Part shown: piece by piece, positions 37,124-47,949 of the stretch
Layout: each line of letters starts with the position of its first letter
How positions within the stretch are numbered: the first letter of the stretch is position 1
DNA from: Xiphydria camelus
Lineage: Eukaryota; Arthropoda; Insecta; Hymenoptera; Xiphydriidae
Assembly: GCA_963678675.1 (NCBI GenBank)
Contig: OY783193.1
Location: 2,053,501-2,117,500 of the forward strand
Reading direction: 5' to 3'
Length of the DNA stretch: 64,000 nucleotides
Program-made: the position numbers and the translations under genes
The notes under the pieces: model-generated
Told to the model about the DNA's origin: nothing
Database searches by the model: none
Seen by the model: the letters and a program-made list of their open reading frames with translations, nothing else

Positions 37124-39500
37124 ATGACCGAAACGGAAGACTCGAAAACCAGTGTCACCGAAAAGTTAACGACGGACGAGAAGGATCCGTATGCCTACCT
37201 CGATAGGGGTGATTTTACTTCAGAGAAGTACAAAATTGAAATACGAGGCTTGCCAAAATACTACGGAATTGGAGAATTTAAAAAATTATTGAACGATAAG
37301 CTCGAATTGGGCTCCAGTAAAGTTAAGCCGCCAAGAAAGGGGAGCGGATGGGTCTACGTTTGTTTTCGCAGTGAGGAAAGTCGATCAAAAGCAATCGCTA
37401 CGATTAATGGCATTTCGTGGAAAAATTCGAAGCTTACAGCGCAAGTATGTAGTTCTTTTTGGACTTATCTTCATTTAATTATCTTCTATTTGATGTGTAT
37501 TATGGAACAACTCTTCAGGATCTTTGATCTTTTATGAATCTAAAGAATTAGGCGGCAGCCTGCTTCATTAACAATTATTACATTCCTTTGCTCAGATTGC
37601 TAAGCCAGCACCTGATCCTTTTGTAAAAAGAAAGTTAGAAGCAGAAGGGTCCGCGGTTAAAAGGTCCAAACAGGATGCGGATGTTGAACTGCTTTCCCCT
37701 ACAGATCGAGTGAAACTTACGACGACACCTCTCTGGAACTTGCCTTATTCCAATCAAGTAAGATAAATGAGTCATTTTTTTTCAATAGAAACAGAACTAA
37801 CTATATTCTTCACCTCCAGCTGGAACTGAAACAAAAAGAAATGAGGTCCGTATTAGTGAATATCGGACAGCAGATTCTAAAGGAGAACAAGGAATTAAAT
37901 GCATGGTTGGAATCACAGAGAAATACTTACGAGGGTTTACCTTGCAATTTAAAACCTATATTACATGCAAAAGATACGGAAGGGTATAGAAACAAATGCG
38001 AGTTTACTGTTGGTAAGCTTGAATTTTCTTGTGGTTAATTGCAAAATGTGGTAGCATAAATACTAATGGAATTTCTTTCTTAAATTTTGGGAACAAATAA
38101 AACAAGGAAGAAACTATGAGGGAAATGAAATCATGATAGGATTTCGATTATCCAGTTATGCTGCTGGCTCTACAGCAGTAGGACCGATCACTGATCTTTG
38201 TCATATACCCGAAAGTATGAAATCAGCTGTTAAAGTACGTTGAATCTTACGATTTCAGCCAAGGAGAAGATGTCAGAGCTCGAATCCCGTTAGCACTTAC
38301 CTGTAGCTCCATTTTCAGCGCATACTTTGTTGCAGTTGCTGGAAACATTCATAAAGAGTTCAGAGTTTCCCGTCTATGATCCAGTCGATCACGGCGGATA
38401 TTGGCGGCAAGTGACGATGCGCACGACCCGTTCCGGCCATTTGATGTTGATCGTAGGGATGCATCCCCAGAACTTATCGCACGATGATTTGGAAAAGCTC
38501 AAAGGGGAAATTCGGGACTTCTTTGATACTGGAAAAGGTGTGGAAGCACACGTGACGTCGCTGTACTTTCAAAAAATCGGTAGAAAGTGTGTACAATTTC
38601 GTGCGGCTTTGCGCGGTAAAACGGCAATGTTAAGTCTATTTCATATCTCTTTCGGTAGATCCTTCAATGCGGATTGTGATAACACCGTGGAACACTTGAG
38701 CGGTACAGAGTACATAGAAGAAGAGTTATTAGGCATGAAATTTCGGGTTTCTCCGCAAGCATTCTTCCAAGTGAATACCTCGGGAGCGGAAATCCTTTAT
38801 AAAGCGGCGATAGATTTAGCTCAACCGAACATGGACACGGCGTTGCTCGATGTCTGCTGCGGTACGGGAACCATTGGACTCTCCTTTTCTAAGGTACGGG
38901 ACTTTTTGGCTCGATTGTCAGGTGTTTTAATTACTTTGGCTTCGTAAATATGCGGTTGCTGTAATCAAAGGATGCTTCCAGTACTGTGGGGAAGTTCTGG
39001 GATTGGAAATGATCGGCAACGCGATAAAGGACGCGAAGGAAAATGCCGTTACAAATGGCGTGACGAATTGTGAATTCTTTGTGGGAAAGGCAGAAGATAT
39101 ACTGTTACCCGTTATTCACAGAATAACCAAACCCGATATTATCGCCGTGGTGGATCCACCGCGAGCTGGTCTACGTGAGTTTGATTTTCCTTGGATTACG
39201 CAGCACTTCGTACGGGGAAGACATCGCTATATTCTTTTTGCTTCAGATCAAAAAGCTGTGGTAACCTTGCGCAAGACGAAGAAGATAAACAAATTGATTT
39301 ACATATCTTGCGATCCGAAGGCCGCCGCGAGGAATGTCATAGACCTTGCGAGATCGACTTCGAAGCATTATCTTGGAGAACCTTTTGTACCAGTATGCGC
39401 CGTTCCCGTTGACATGTTTCCTCATACCAGACATTGCGAACTAATCATCTATTTGGAGCGACTCTCGCGAGCCCAGGAATCCGGCAAATGTACCAGATGA
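37124..39500 (+). CDS. Trmt2A: tRNA (uracil-5-)-methyltransferase TRMT2A
   Basis: It makes m5U54 in the T-loop of cytosolic tRNAs using S-adenosylmethionine. Seven exons: 37124-37444, 37596-37757, 37820-38012, 38107-38234, 38336-38893, 38982-39174 and 39247-39500, giving 602 residues. An RRM lies at residues 36-107 (KIEIRGLPKYYGIGEFKKLL). The methyltransferase part shows YRNKCEFTVG, the SAM-binding DVCCGTGTIGLSF, the DPPRAGL motif and the catalytic-cysteine motif ISCDP. Two splice choices were decided by family sense: exon 5 starts after TTGCAG at 38336, not after TTTCAG at 38319, because only that keeps phase; and a 72-base stop-free stretch (39175-39246) is treated as an intron, restoring GLHQKAVVTL. 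Exon 4 uses an AAG acceptor. A poly(A) hexamer sits at 39510-39515. Confidence 0.94.
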
Positions 39501-39509
39501 CTGCTGTAT

Positions 39510-39515
39510 AATAAA
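39510..39515 (+). terminator. poly(A) signal of TRMT2A
   Basis: AATAAA ten bases after the TRMT2A stop codon, in the 205-base gap between convergent genes. Confidence 0.6.
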
Positions 39516-39705
39516 TGAATACAGAAAAAAAGTTCACGTTTATCTTATATTACGCGCTAAATGTACAAACGAAAGTGTGAAATCATCACTTAATATCTTA
39601 CAAAGGCATTGTGAGATCTGAGAAATAGTCACTCATTGGAAACATAATTGGACCAAATGCTATGATCTTCATTAAACTTTCTCTCCCACCTCAGTCTACA
39701 CTGGG

Positions 39706-40802
39706 CTATACCGTCTTAACACTGGGCGAATCGAACTTCTCTAGCATTTTCTCCAGAAGTTCAAGTTTCCTTTTTTCTATAGCAAGGATATCGGAATGCA
39801 TACTTTGTAACAGCTCCAATCTCCTCTCTTCGTCAGATCGGTACTCGTTTATGAATTCGGTGAACCAATGAGGGGGTACGCTCCGTTGCTGCTCATCGCT
39901 CGTATTCTGCTCCTCTTCGTACGGTTGGCAAGGGGCCTCTAAAGAATCTTCCTCATCCTCCGTCGTGATGACGTGAGTTAAATCGCAGACGTCTTGCTCT
40001 TCGATTTCCTCTGGTAGATCTCCTATATCCATGACTTCTACGTGCAGGCTTTGTCCATCTGAATGAGTGTGAAAAGTATTAAAAACTGATACAACAACAG
40101 TCGTCTTGGTAATTGACAATGATAAAAATACCGACCTGCTGTTTTGTACTTGTGGATGACCGGCTGCTTTCCAATTGCGTGCAAGGGCTCCGCATTAGCT
40201 TGTTCGGCGACCAGGGCGTTTAAAATCTTTGGATCCCTTCCCAAAACATCCTCCAAAATGTCGTAATAAGCCCATTTTCCATTGTTTTTTCGACGCTGTC
40301 CAGTATAAATGTCCTTGAAGGTCTTCTTCAAGTTCCTCCACTTCTTATCGCAGGCGTCATCCGTGACATTGCTGTACCCACGAGCGTGCAGCCTCGCTGC
40401 GATATTCTTCCACACGAGTTTTTTCTTCACGGATGGATCTTGAAAGGTAAACTCGAATCTTTTATATTCTTCAATTAACGCCAGTGTCATTGGTCTCTCC
40501 CATATCACTTTATCTGTAAAAGCATATGCAAGTGTTGGAGAAGGGAGAAAGGGTGTAGGAGGGAAATCAAAGAGAACTCGAGGGATGAATTTAAGAAAAA
40601 TACCAAACGCACGTCTTTCCAGGGATTCAAATAAGCGTGCAAATGTGCCAAGTGAAACGCTTTTTGCAACGTTTCTGAAACGCTCGAAATCGCTGTAAAC
40701 GTTTTTAAAAAAACAATACGCTTATTGCGATTCTACTTGTCCCGACACCTGCTTACCGTTCGAGTCGAAGTCCTCCTTCAATAATATAATTTCTTCAGTC
40801 AT
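39706..40802 (-). CDS. Myb/SANT-like (MADF-type) DNA-binding protein
   Basis: Three exons join in phase: 40757-40802, 40136-40513 and 39706-40058, giving 258 residues. After a short leader (MTEEIILLKEDFDSN) a trihelical DNA-binding domain spans roughly residues 20-105: ALIEEYKRFEFTFQDP, then the tryptophan helix VWKNIAARLHARGY and the recognition helix CDKKWRNLKKTFKDIY. The middle is very acidic. The C-terminal 50 residues form an amphipathic, coiled-coil-like helix (RRLELLQSMHSDILAIEKRK) that may dimerise. Such proteins are usually sequence-specific transcription factors or domesticated relatives of PIF/Harbinger transposon Myb-like proteins; I see no transposon termini here. The target is unknown. 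Confidence 0.86.
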
Positions 40803-41186
40803 ACTTCTCGTGTTCTATAATGACCCTCATTAATTTGTTGAGAACCGGAGTAAATTGCAATACAAATAATGTAGAATGAGGGGTGTATGCATCGGTGTGC
40901 ATACAAAGTACAACTCACAGGTTCATTAGAACCACCAACAGGTGTAATTCTCAATGGAAGCGACGGTCATCGATTCATTTCCAGAGTTCGTCATCAGGTA
41001 GCGCCAAGTCCGCTTCGGTAGTTACTTCTGTCAATGCACCGTCTTTCTGTCAAAACGGGACTTTGACCTGTGGTCTGCAATTTGTTCTAATTTCACGGAG
41101 AAGCGCAGTGCTTTGCTCTTGTATTGAACCTCCAAAAAATTTAAAGGCCATCAGACGCATCAGACCAGACGCCTTTGCCGTGAAGA
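40803..41186. promoter_or_regulatory. divergent upstream region of the Myb/SANT gene and SPT6
   Basis: A 384-base interval between two start codons facing away from each other. No TATA box is seen. The plus-strand ORF at 40883-41245 runs across the SPT6 start in another frame and is a shadow. Confidence 0.45.
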
Positions 41187-44100
41187 ATGGCGGAATTTCT
41201 GGATTCGGAGGCAGAGTTGAGCGAGGTGAGTGTCGAATTTATTAATTTATCGTACTTTCTCTGAAACACCGTTACTTTTCTGTTGCTTTAATTCATGTAG
41301 CTCTGATTTTCAAAAAACTGACATCGTCCCATATTTTACGCTTTTAGGATGAGGCCGAGCTGAGTCACAGCGAGAAAAAGAGGCTCAAGAAAATGAAAGC
41401 TGTAGAAGAGAGCGACGAGGACGAGGAGGGTGAGTTTTTTATTGGACTCTACCCCATGGTTTTCATGCTTTGCTCGTAGTATTTTACGAATTGATTCTCA
41501 AGGTTTTCTATCCTTATGAACAACTGACTCCTGTTATCTTTGACAGATGACGAGGATCGATTGCGGGAAGAATTGAAGGATCTCATAGATGATAATCCAA
41601 TAGAAGAGAGTGAAGATGAAGATAGCGATGTTTCGGGTTCGAAGAAGCGTAAAAAAAGTGACGACGAAGACTTTGACGATCGTTTGGAAGATGAAGATTA
41701 TGATCTTATCGAAGAGAATTTGGGTGTGAGAGTGGAGAGAGTGAGTTGTTATAAATTTTTAGTAGAAGATGCAAAATTCTACCACTGAATGAATTTTTAA
41801 ATGTATATTTCCATCTCAGAAACGTTTCAAACGTCTTCGAAGGATACAAGACGAGGAATCTGATGAGGAACAGGAACAAGAGGCGGGTGAAGAACGCGAT
41901 GCCATAGCGAATGAACTATTCGATGGATCTGGTGATGTAAGTTTTTCATCATAGGATTGCTCGTCCAGTTCTCAAGTATTTATGTTGGTTGCATTTCTGT
42001 TCTTGCGTATTCGTGCAAGGAGAGGGATGCTATCGTGGTAGGTGATGTCATGTCTTTGTGATCTTGATCATTTTTGAAACATCTAAGGAATCTGTTTATC
42101 ACCAGGAGGATGAAAGGAGGAGCGAGCGCAGTCATAGACCTGAAGTTGAGACATTCGACGAGGAAGGAAGCGAAGGAGATTATTCCGACGCTGATGATTT
42201 TATCGTAGATGACGACGGAAATCCTATTGCCGATAAACGGAGGAAAAAGAAGCCAATTTTTTCAGACGCGTAAGTGATACTTTAGTTTTCGTTGACGCGG
42301 CGATGTAAAGATATTCGGATTACGTTATACAACGAACGTACTTTCTGGCGGAGCAGTGCTTTGCAAGAGGCACAGGATATCTTTGGAGTGGACTTTGACT
42401 ATGATGAGTTCGGAAAATACGGGGAGGAGGATTACGAAGAGGAGGAGGAAGAGGAAGAAGACGAGTACGTGGACGATGACGGAGATGCGGAAAGGCCGCG
42501 ACGTCCGAAGAAACAGCTGAAAAAGAAACCAACTAGGAAGAGCATCTTCGAGATATACGAACCGAGTGAACTGAAACGCGGTCATTTCACGGACCTGGAT
42601 AACGAGGTAAGTCGGCGAGAATCGAAAATTTTGCGTCAAGGTCCGACTCGATTCGTTTCACTTTGTTTCAGATTCGTAACACCGACATTCCCGAGAGAAT
42701 GAAACTACGCTCCGTCCCTGTTATGTCGGTACCCGAGGGTTCCGACGAATTGGACCTGGAAGCCGAGTGGATTTACAAGCAGGCATTCTGTCGGCCTACG
42801 ATTTCCGTGCAAGACTCCCACCTTAACGAGGAGGCGAAGGAGAGAGCGCGGAAGGGACCGCAAACCGTCGGGAAGATAAAGAAAGCCCTCGACTTCATGC
42901 GAAATCAACACTTCGAAGTCCCCTTCATCTCGTTCTACAGGAAGGAGTACGTTCTTCCAGAACTGAACATCAACGATCTCTGGAAAGTGTACAAGTTCGA
43001 CGCGAAGTGGTGTCAATTACGGCAGAGGAAAGAAAATCTGTTGGGTCTGTTCGAGAAAATGAGAAATTACCAGCTGGATGAGATAATGAAGAACCCCGAC
43101 GCGCCACTGTCCGACAGCTTGCGCGTCATCAAGGAGGAGGACATCGATCGCCTGAAGAACGTGCAAACCAGCGAGGAATTGAGCGACGTGCACAATCACT
43201 TCATGCTGTACTATAGCCACGAGATTCCAGCGATGCAGGAGGCCGTGCGCAATAAGGAGAAGGAAGCACGACGGGCGGCTAGGGAGAGTAAACGGAGACA
43301 ACAGATTGCCGAGGCTGAAGAAAACGGAGAGGAACCTCCGCGGGAAGACGAGGTGGAATTGGAAGACGAGGACGAGCCCGACGAGACCCTGAAACAGGCC
43401 GTGAGAACGGGACCCTATTCGATTTGTAGAAAAGCCGGCCTGGATGTGCTCGCCAAGAAATTCGGTCTCACTCCGGAACATTTTGCCGAGAATCTTCGCG
43501 ACAATTATCAGCGTCACGAAGTCGACCAGGAACCCGTGGAGCCGTCAACGGTGGCACTCGATTTCTGCGGGCAGAAGTTCCAGACTCACGACGAAGTCCT
43601 GAAAGCATCTCAACTGATGGTCGCCATTCAATTGGCTCGCGAGCCGTTGGTGCGTAAGTGCGTTCGCGAAATGTACATGGAGCGCGCTAAATTGTCCGTG
43701 TACCCGACGAAAAGGGGTATCAAAGAAATCGACGAAAATCATCCTATCTATAGTATGAAGTATCTAAAAGATAAGCCAGTGCGCGAGCTCATCGGTGATC
43801 AATTTCTGAAGTTGAAAATGGCCGAGGACGACAAACTCGTGACAATCACTTTGAGCGACACGATCGAAGGAAACACAAGTAGCAATTACGTCGACGAGAT
43901 GAAACAATTGTACTACCGGGACGAGTTCAGTAAAACTGTTCAAGATTGGAACGCTCTTCGGGTAGGCAGCGTCGAAATGGCTCTGAATCGTATGGTGATA
44001 CCAGATTTGAAAAAGGAAATCCGTTCGAATCTCATAGCCGAGGCGAAGGAGTGCGTGATGCGCACATGTTGCCGTAAGATGTACAATTGGATCAAAGTGG

Positions 44101-47100
44101 CGCCGTACACTTGTGAGTTTCCGGACGAAGAAGACGACGAGTGGGATACGGGGAAAGGTTTGCGCGTGATGGGTTTGGCCTACATACCCGATTACTCTCA
44201 GGCAGCGTTCACGTGTCTCGTCGCTCCCGATGGCGAGTGCACGGATTACCTGAGACTGCCTCACTTGCTCAAGAGGAAAAACAGCTTCAGAGAGGACGAG
44301 AAGATGATGAAGGAGGCTGACTTGCTGGCAATCCGAAATTTTATCGCCACTAAAAAGCCGCACGTTGTAGTGATCGGCGGCGAATCTCGAGAAGCGATGA
44401 TGGTGGCATCCGATATCAAGGAGTGTATCGGGACTTTGATCGATGACGAACAGTTTCCTTCCATCCAGGTGGAGATATGTGATAACGAGCTCGCGAAGAT
44501 TTATTCCAACAGCAATAAGGGCATCTCTGAATTCCGCGATTATCCGGTATTGTTGCGACAAGCCATCTCACTCGCGCGACGCATGCAGGATCCTTTGGTG
44601 GAGTTCTCTCAGCTCTGCACCGCGGACGAGGAGATCTTGTGCTTGCGTTACCACACGCTGCAGGATCAACTGCCGAAAGAGGAGCTTTTGGAGAATCTGT
44701 ACCTAGAGTTCGTGAATCGCGTCAACGAGGTTGGCGTCGACGTGAACAAAGCAGTGCAACAAGCTTACGCGGGGAATCTCGTGCAATTCGTTTGCGGTTT
44801 GGGGCCGAGGAAGGGTCAGGCTTTGATTAAAATGTTGAAGCAAACCAATCAGAGGCTCGAGAACAGAACGCAATTAGTCACGGCTTGTCACATGGGTCCG
44901 AAGGTGTTTATCAACTGCGCCGGTTTCATTAAAATCGACACGAACAGTCTCGGTGACAGTACCGAGGCTTACGTGGAGGTACTCGATGGTTCGCGCGTTC
45001 ATCCCGAAACGTACGAGTGGGCGAGAAAGATGGCGGTGGACGCATTGGAGTACGACGACGAAGACGCGAATCCCGCCGGAGCGCTCGAAGAGATTCTGGA
45101 GTCGCCGGAACGACTGAAAGATCTTGATCTCGACGCCTTCGCGGAGGAATTGGAGAGGCAAGGCTTTGGAAACAAATGCGTCACTTTATACGATATCCGA
45201 GCCGAGTTAAACTCGCGGTACAAAGATCTCAGGGTACCGTACGCATCGCCCAGTCCTGAAAAGCTCTTTGACATTCTCACCAAGGAGACTCCGGAGACCT
45301 TCTACATCGGAAAATTGGTCCTGGCCACTGTCATCGGCATAAGTCATAGAAAACCGCAGGGAGATCAATTGGACCAGGCGAACCCGGTGAGAAACGACGA
45401 GACGGGCTTGTGGCAATGTCCTTTCTGTCTGAAAAATGATTTCCCCGAGTTGTCGGAAGTGTGGAATCACTTCGACGCTGGCGCGTGCCCGGGAAAGGCG
45501 ACCGGTGTGAGATTGCGTCTGGATAACGGGATATCCGGATACATTCACATAAAGAATTTGTCTGACAAGCACGTAGCGAATCCCGAGGAGAGAGTGGGCG
45601 TCGGTCAGATTATCCATTGTCGAATCACTAAGATAGAAGTTGATCGGTTCAGCGTGGAGTGTACCAGTAAGAGCAGTGATCTCGCTGATAAAAATCACGA
45701 ATGGAGGTGAGTGCGAAATTCCATCAATGAGATTTTTCTTAGCTCCACCGTCATTTGCAATATATCGAATCTTGCGAATATTTTATTCGAGCCTTCGATG
45801 CTCGCGCTTAATCACGGGCTTTTGCGATCATTTGCAGACCGCAGAAAGATCTCTTCTACGACACAGACGCGGAAGAGAAAGACTTGAAAATAGAGGAAGA
45901 GGCGAAGAAGGTAAAACAGAGGCAGACCTACGTGAAGCGCGTGATAGTCCATCCGGCTTTCCACAACATCAGCTTCGCAGAAGCGGAGAAGCTGATGCAG
46001 AACATGAAACAAGGGGAAGGTATAGTCCGACCGAGCAGCAAAGGTGCCGATCATCTGACCGTCACATGGAAAGTCACGGATGATATTTACCAACACATCG
46101 ACGTGAGAGAAGAGGGCAAGGAGAACGCCTTTTCTTTAGGGCAGAGTTTGTGGATCGGTAACGAGGAATTCGAAGACTTGGATGAAATCATCGCGAGACA
46201 CGTTAATCCAATGGCCGCCTACGCCTCGGAATTATTGGATTTCAAGTACTACAAACCGACCGTAGAAGGAATCAAGGATAAAGCAGAAGAGATTTTGAAG
46301 GAACAGAAGAAGGAAAATCCAGGCGGAATTCCCTACATTATATCCGCGGCTAAGGTACGATCCTACGGACGATCTTACGGACTTATAAACGTGTCGCTAT
46401 ATTTGATCACGCTCATTTTTAACATTTCAGAACTATCCGGGAAAGTTCCTATTATCGTACTTGCCTCGAGTCCGCTGTATACACGAGTACGTGACTGTCT
46501 CGCCGGAGGGATTCCGATTTCGAGGGCAAATGTTCGGCAGAGTGGGCGATCTCTTCCGCTGGTTCAAAGAACATTTCAGAGATCCCGTTCCAGGACAAAC
46601 GACACCTAGTACACCACGAGGTGTAGTGACTTCCAGAACACCGTATCACACGACTCCAGGTGCGGATGTCGACAGTTTCCGTTGAATTTACTTCGCTTGA
46701 AATACGAGTACGCTCCCGTTTGTATAATTCCTCTACAATTGTTCATATTTTCCTTCCAGGCATGAATCAAGAGGCTATTCAAAGAGTCGCACAGACTCTG
46801 CCACACCATATGCTGCACTCGCTGTCGCAAGTGGCGAATCAAACGCCTCACCATTATCCGCCCCATACGCCTGGCACCGCGGGGGCTGCAGCATATGGTG
46901 GAATGAACACGTATCCGAACACGCCTTATACCCCGTCCGGCCAGACGCCGTTCATGACGCCGTACCAAACGCCACATCATACCCCGCATCACGCACAACC
47001 AACGCCGAGATACGGACAGCATGGTCAACAGACTCCGAGCCATCATCAGGGACCGTTCTTGCATCCAGCCGCATCCGCGATGACACCGGCTCACCGCAGA

Positions 47101-47543
47101 TCCACTCCGTCTCAAAGACCGACTCCTCCCATGTCAACCCCCGCCGGAGATCCTATGGACTGGAAAAAAGCCGCCGAGGCGTGGGCGAGGTTAAAGCAGA
47201 CGATGCCGAGAATGTCGTATGTATCTTTGAAAAATTCTTAAATCTATTTTTAGTATTTAGCGGTTAAGGAGTTGTGGAAACAGCACTTCCCTTGGCTCCC
47301 GGGCGCGCGTCTCGATTCAATACGATGCTTTTATCTTGCAGCGGTAGCACACCACGCTACGACGATACGAGAAAAACTCCTAGGGGCTACGAGGAATCTT
47401 CAGGGAGAGCAACTCCTCGTAACCGGCCACCGTCAGCTCGTACACCGGCGTACAAGTCACCGCGAGGGACTCCGCACACGAACTCAAGCCCGCGGAGCAT
47501 GTCCCTCAGCGGCGACGGTACGCCGTTATACGACGAAAGTTAA
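41187..47543 (+). CDS. Spt6: transcription elongation factor SPT6
   Basis: A histone chaperone and elongation factor that travels with RNA polymerase II. Eleven exons join in phase: 41187-41225, 41348-41429, 41547-41740, 41820-41936, 42106-42269, 42357-42606, 42672-45706, 45838-46354, 46431-46659, 46760-47216 and 47342-47543, giving 1761 residues (human 1726). The N-terminus is very acidic ([15 protein letters not shown]). The 3-kb exon 7 holds the Tex-like core: helix-turn-helix, YqgF-like, helix-hairpin-helix ([16 protein letters not shown]) and an S1 domain ([13 protein letters not shown]). Exons 8-9 hold the tandem SH2 domains that bind the Pol II linker ([16 protein letters not shown], then [16 protein letters not shown]). 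The C-terminal tail is rich in Thr-Pro, Tyr and His-His, as in other SPT6 proteins. Convergent with the KNL2-like gene. Confidence 0.97.
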
Positions 47544-47949
47544 GAGTGAAAAAAAAAAGATGGGGCTTTCATGTCAGCCATGTAGCCTTTATTTTAAAAT
47601 ACAAGAAAAAACGGTATTTCGCGTCGTACGCTCCTTAACTAATCTTTACTCGACAGCTTTCATTTTTAAGGCATTCGCTTTAAACACTGTAGCTACTGTC
47701 GATGAGTATTTCTTCGATGTTGCAAATCCGTCACCGCGATCAAGGATTGTGCGTGTTTTTTTTTTTTTGTAAATATTGTGACGAAAATACGAGACTATAA
47801 TCTTCTCTCCAAAGAACTTAGATCCTGATGTAACGATTGCGTAGAAGATTTGATAAGATAGCGATAACAATTTTAAACACTTATGACTTATAAATGTACG
47901 AATTCAATGCTGTCCTCGCCAGTTATTTCAATATAAATACTTTATAAAC
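47544..47949. other. convergent 3' gap between SPT6 and the KNL2-like gene
   Basis: A 406-base interval that should hold both 3' UTRs. It carries a run of T/A around 47757-47768. No ORF is supported. Confidence 0.5.

Noticed and set aside
38319..38335. TRMT2A exon 5 starting at the first CAG
   Set aside because: It breaks phase with exon 4; the second acceptor at 38336 keeps phase and gives the expected start.
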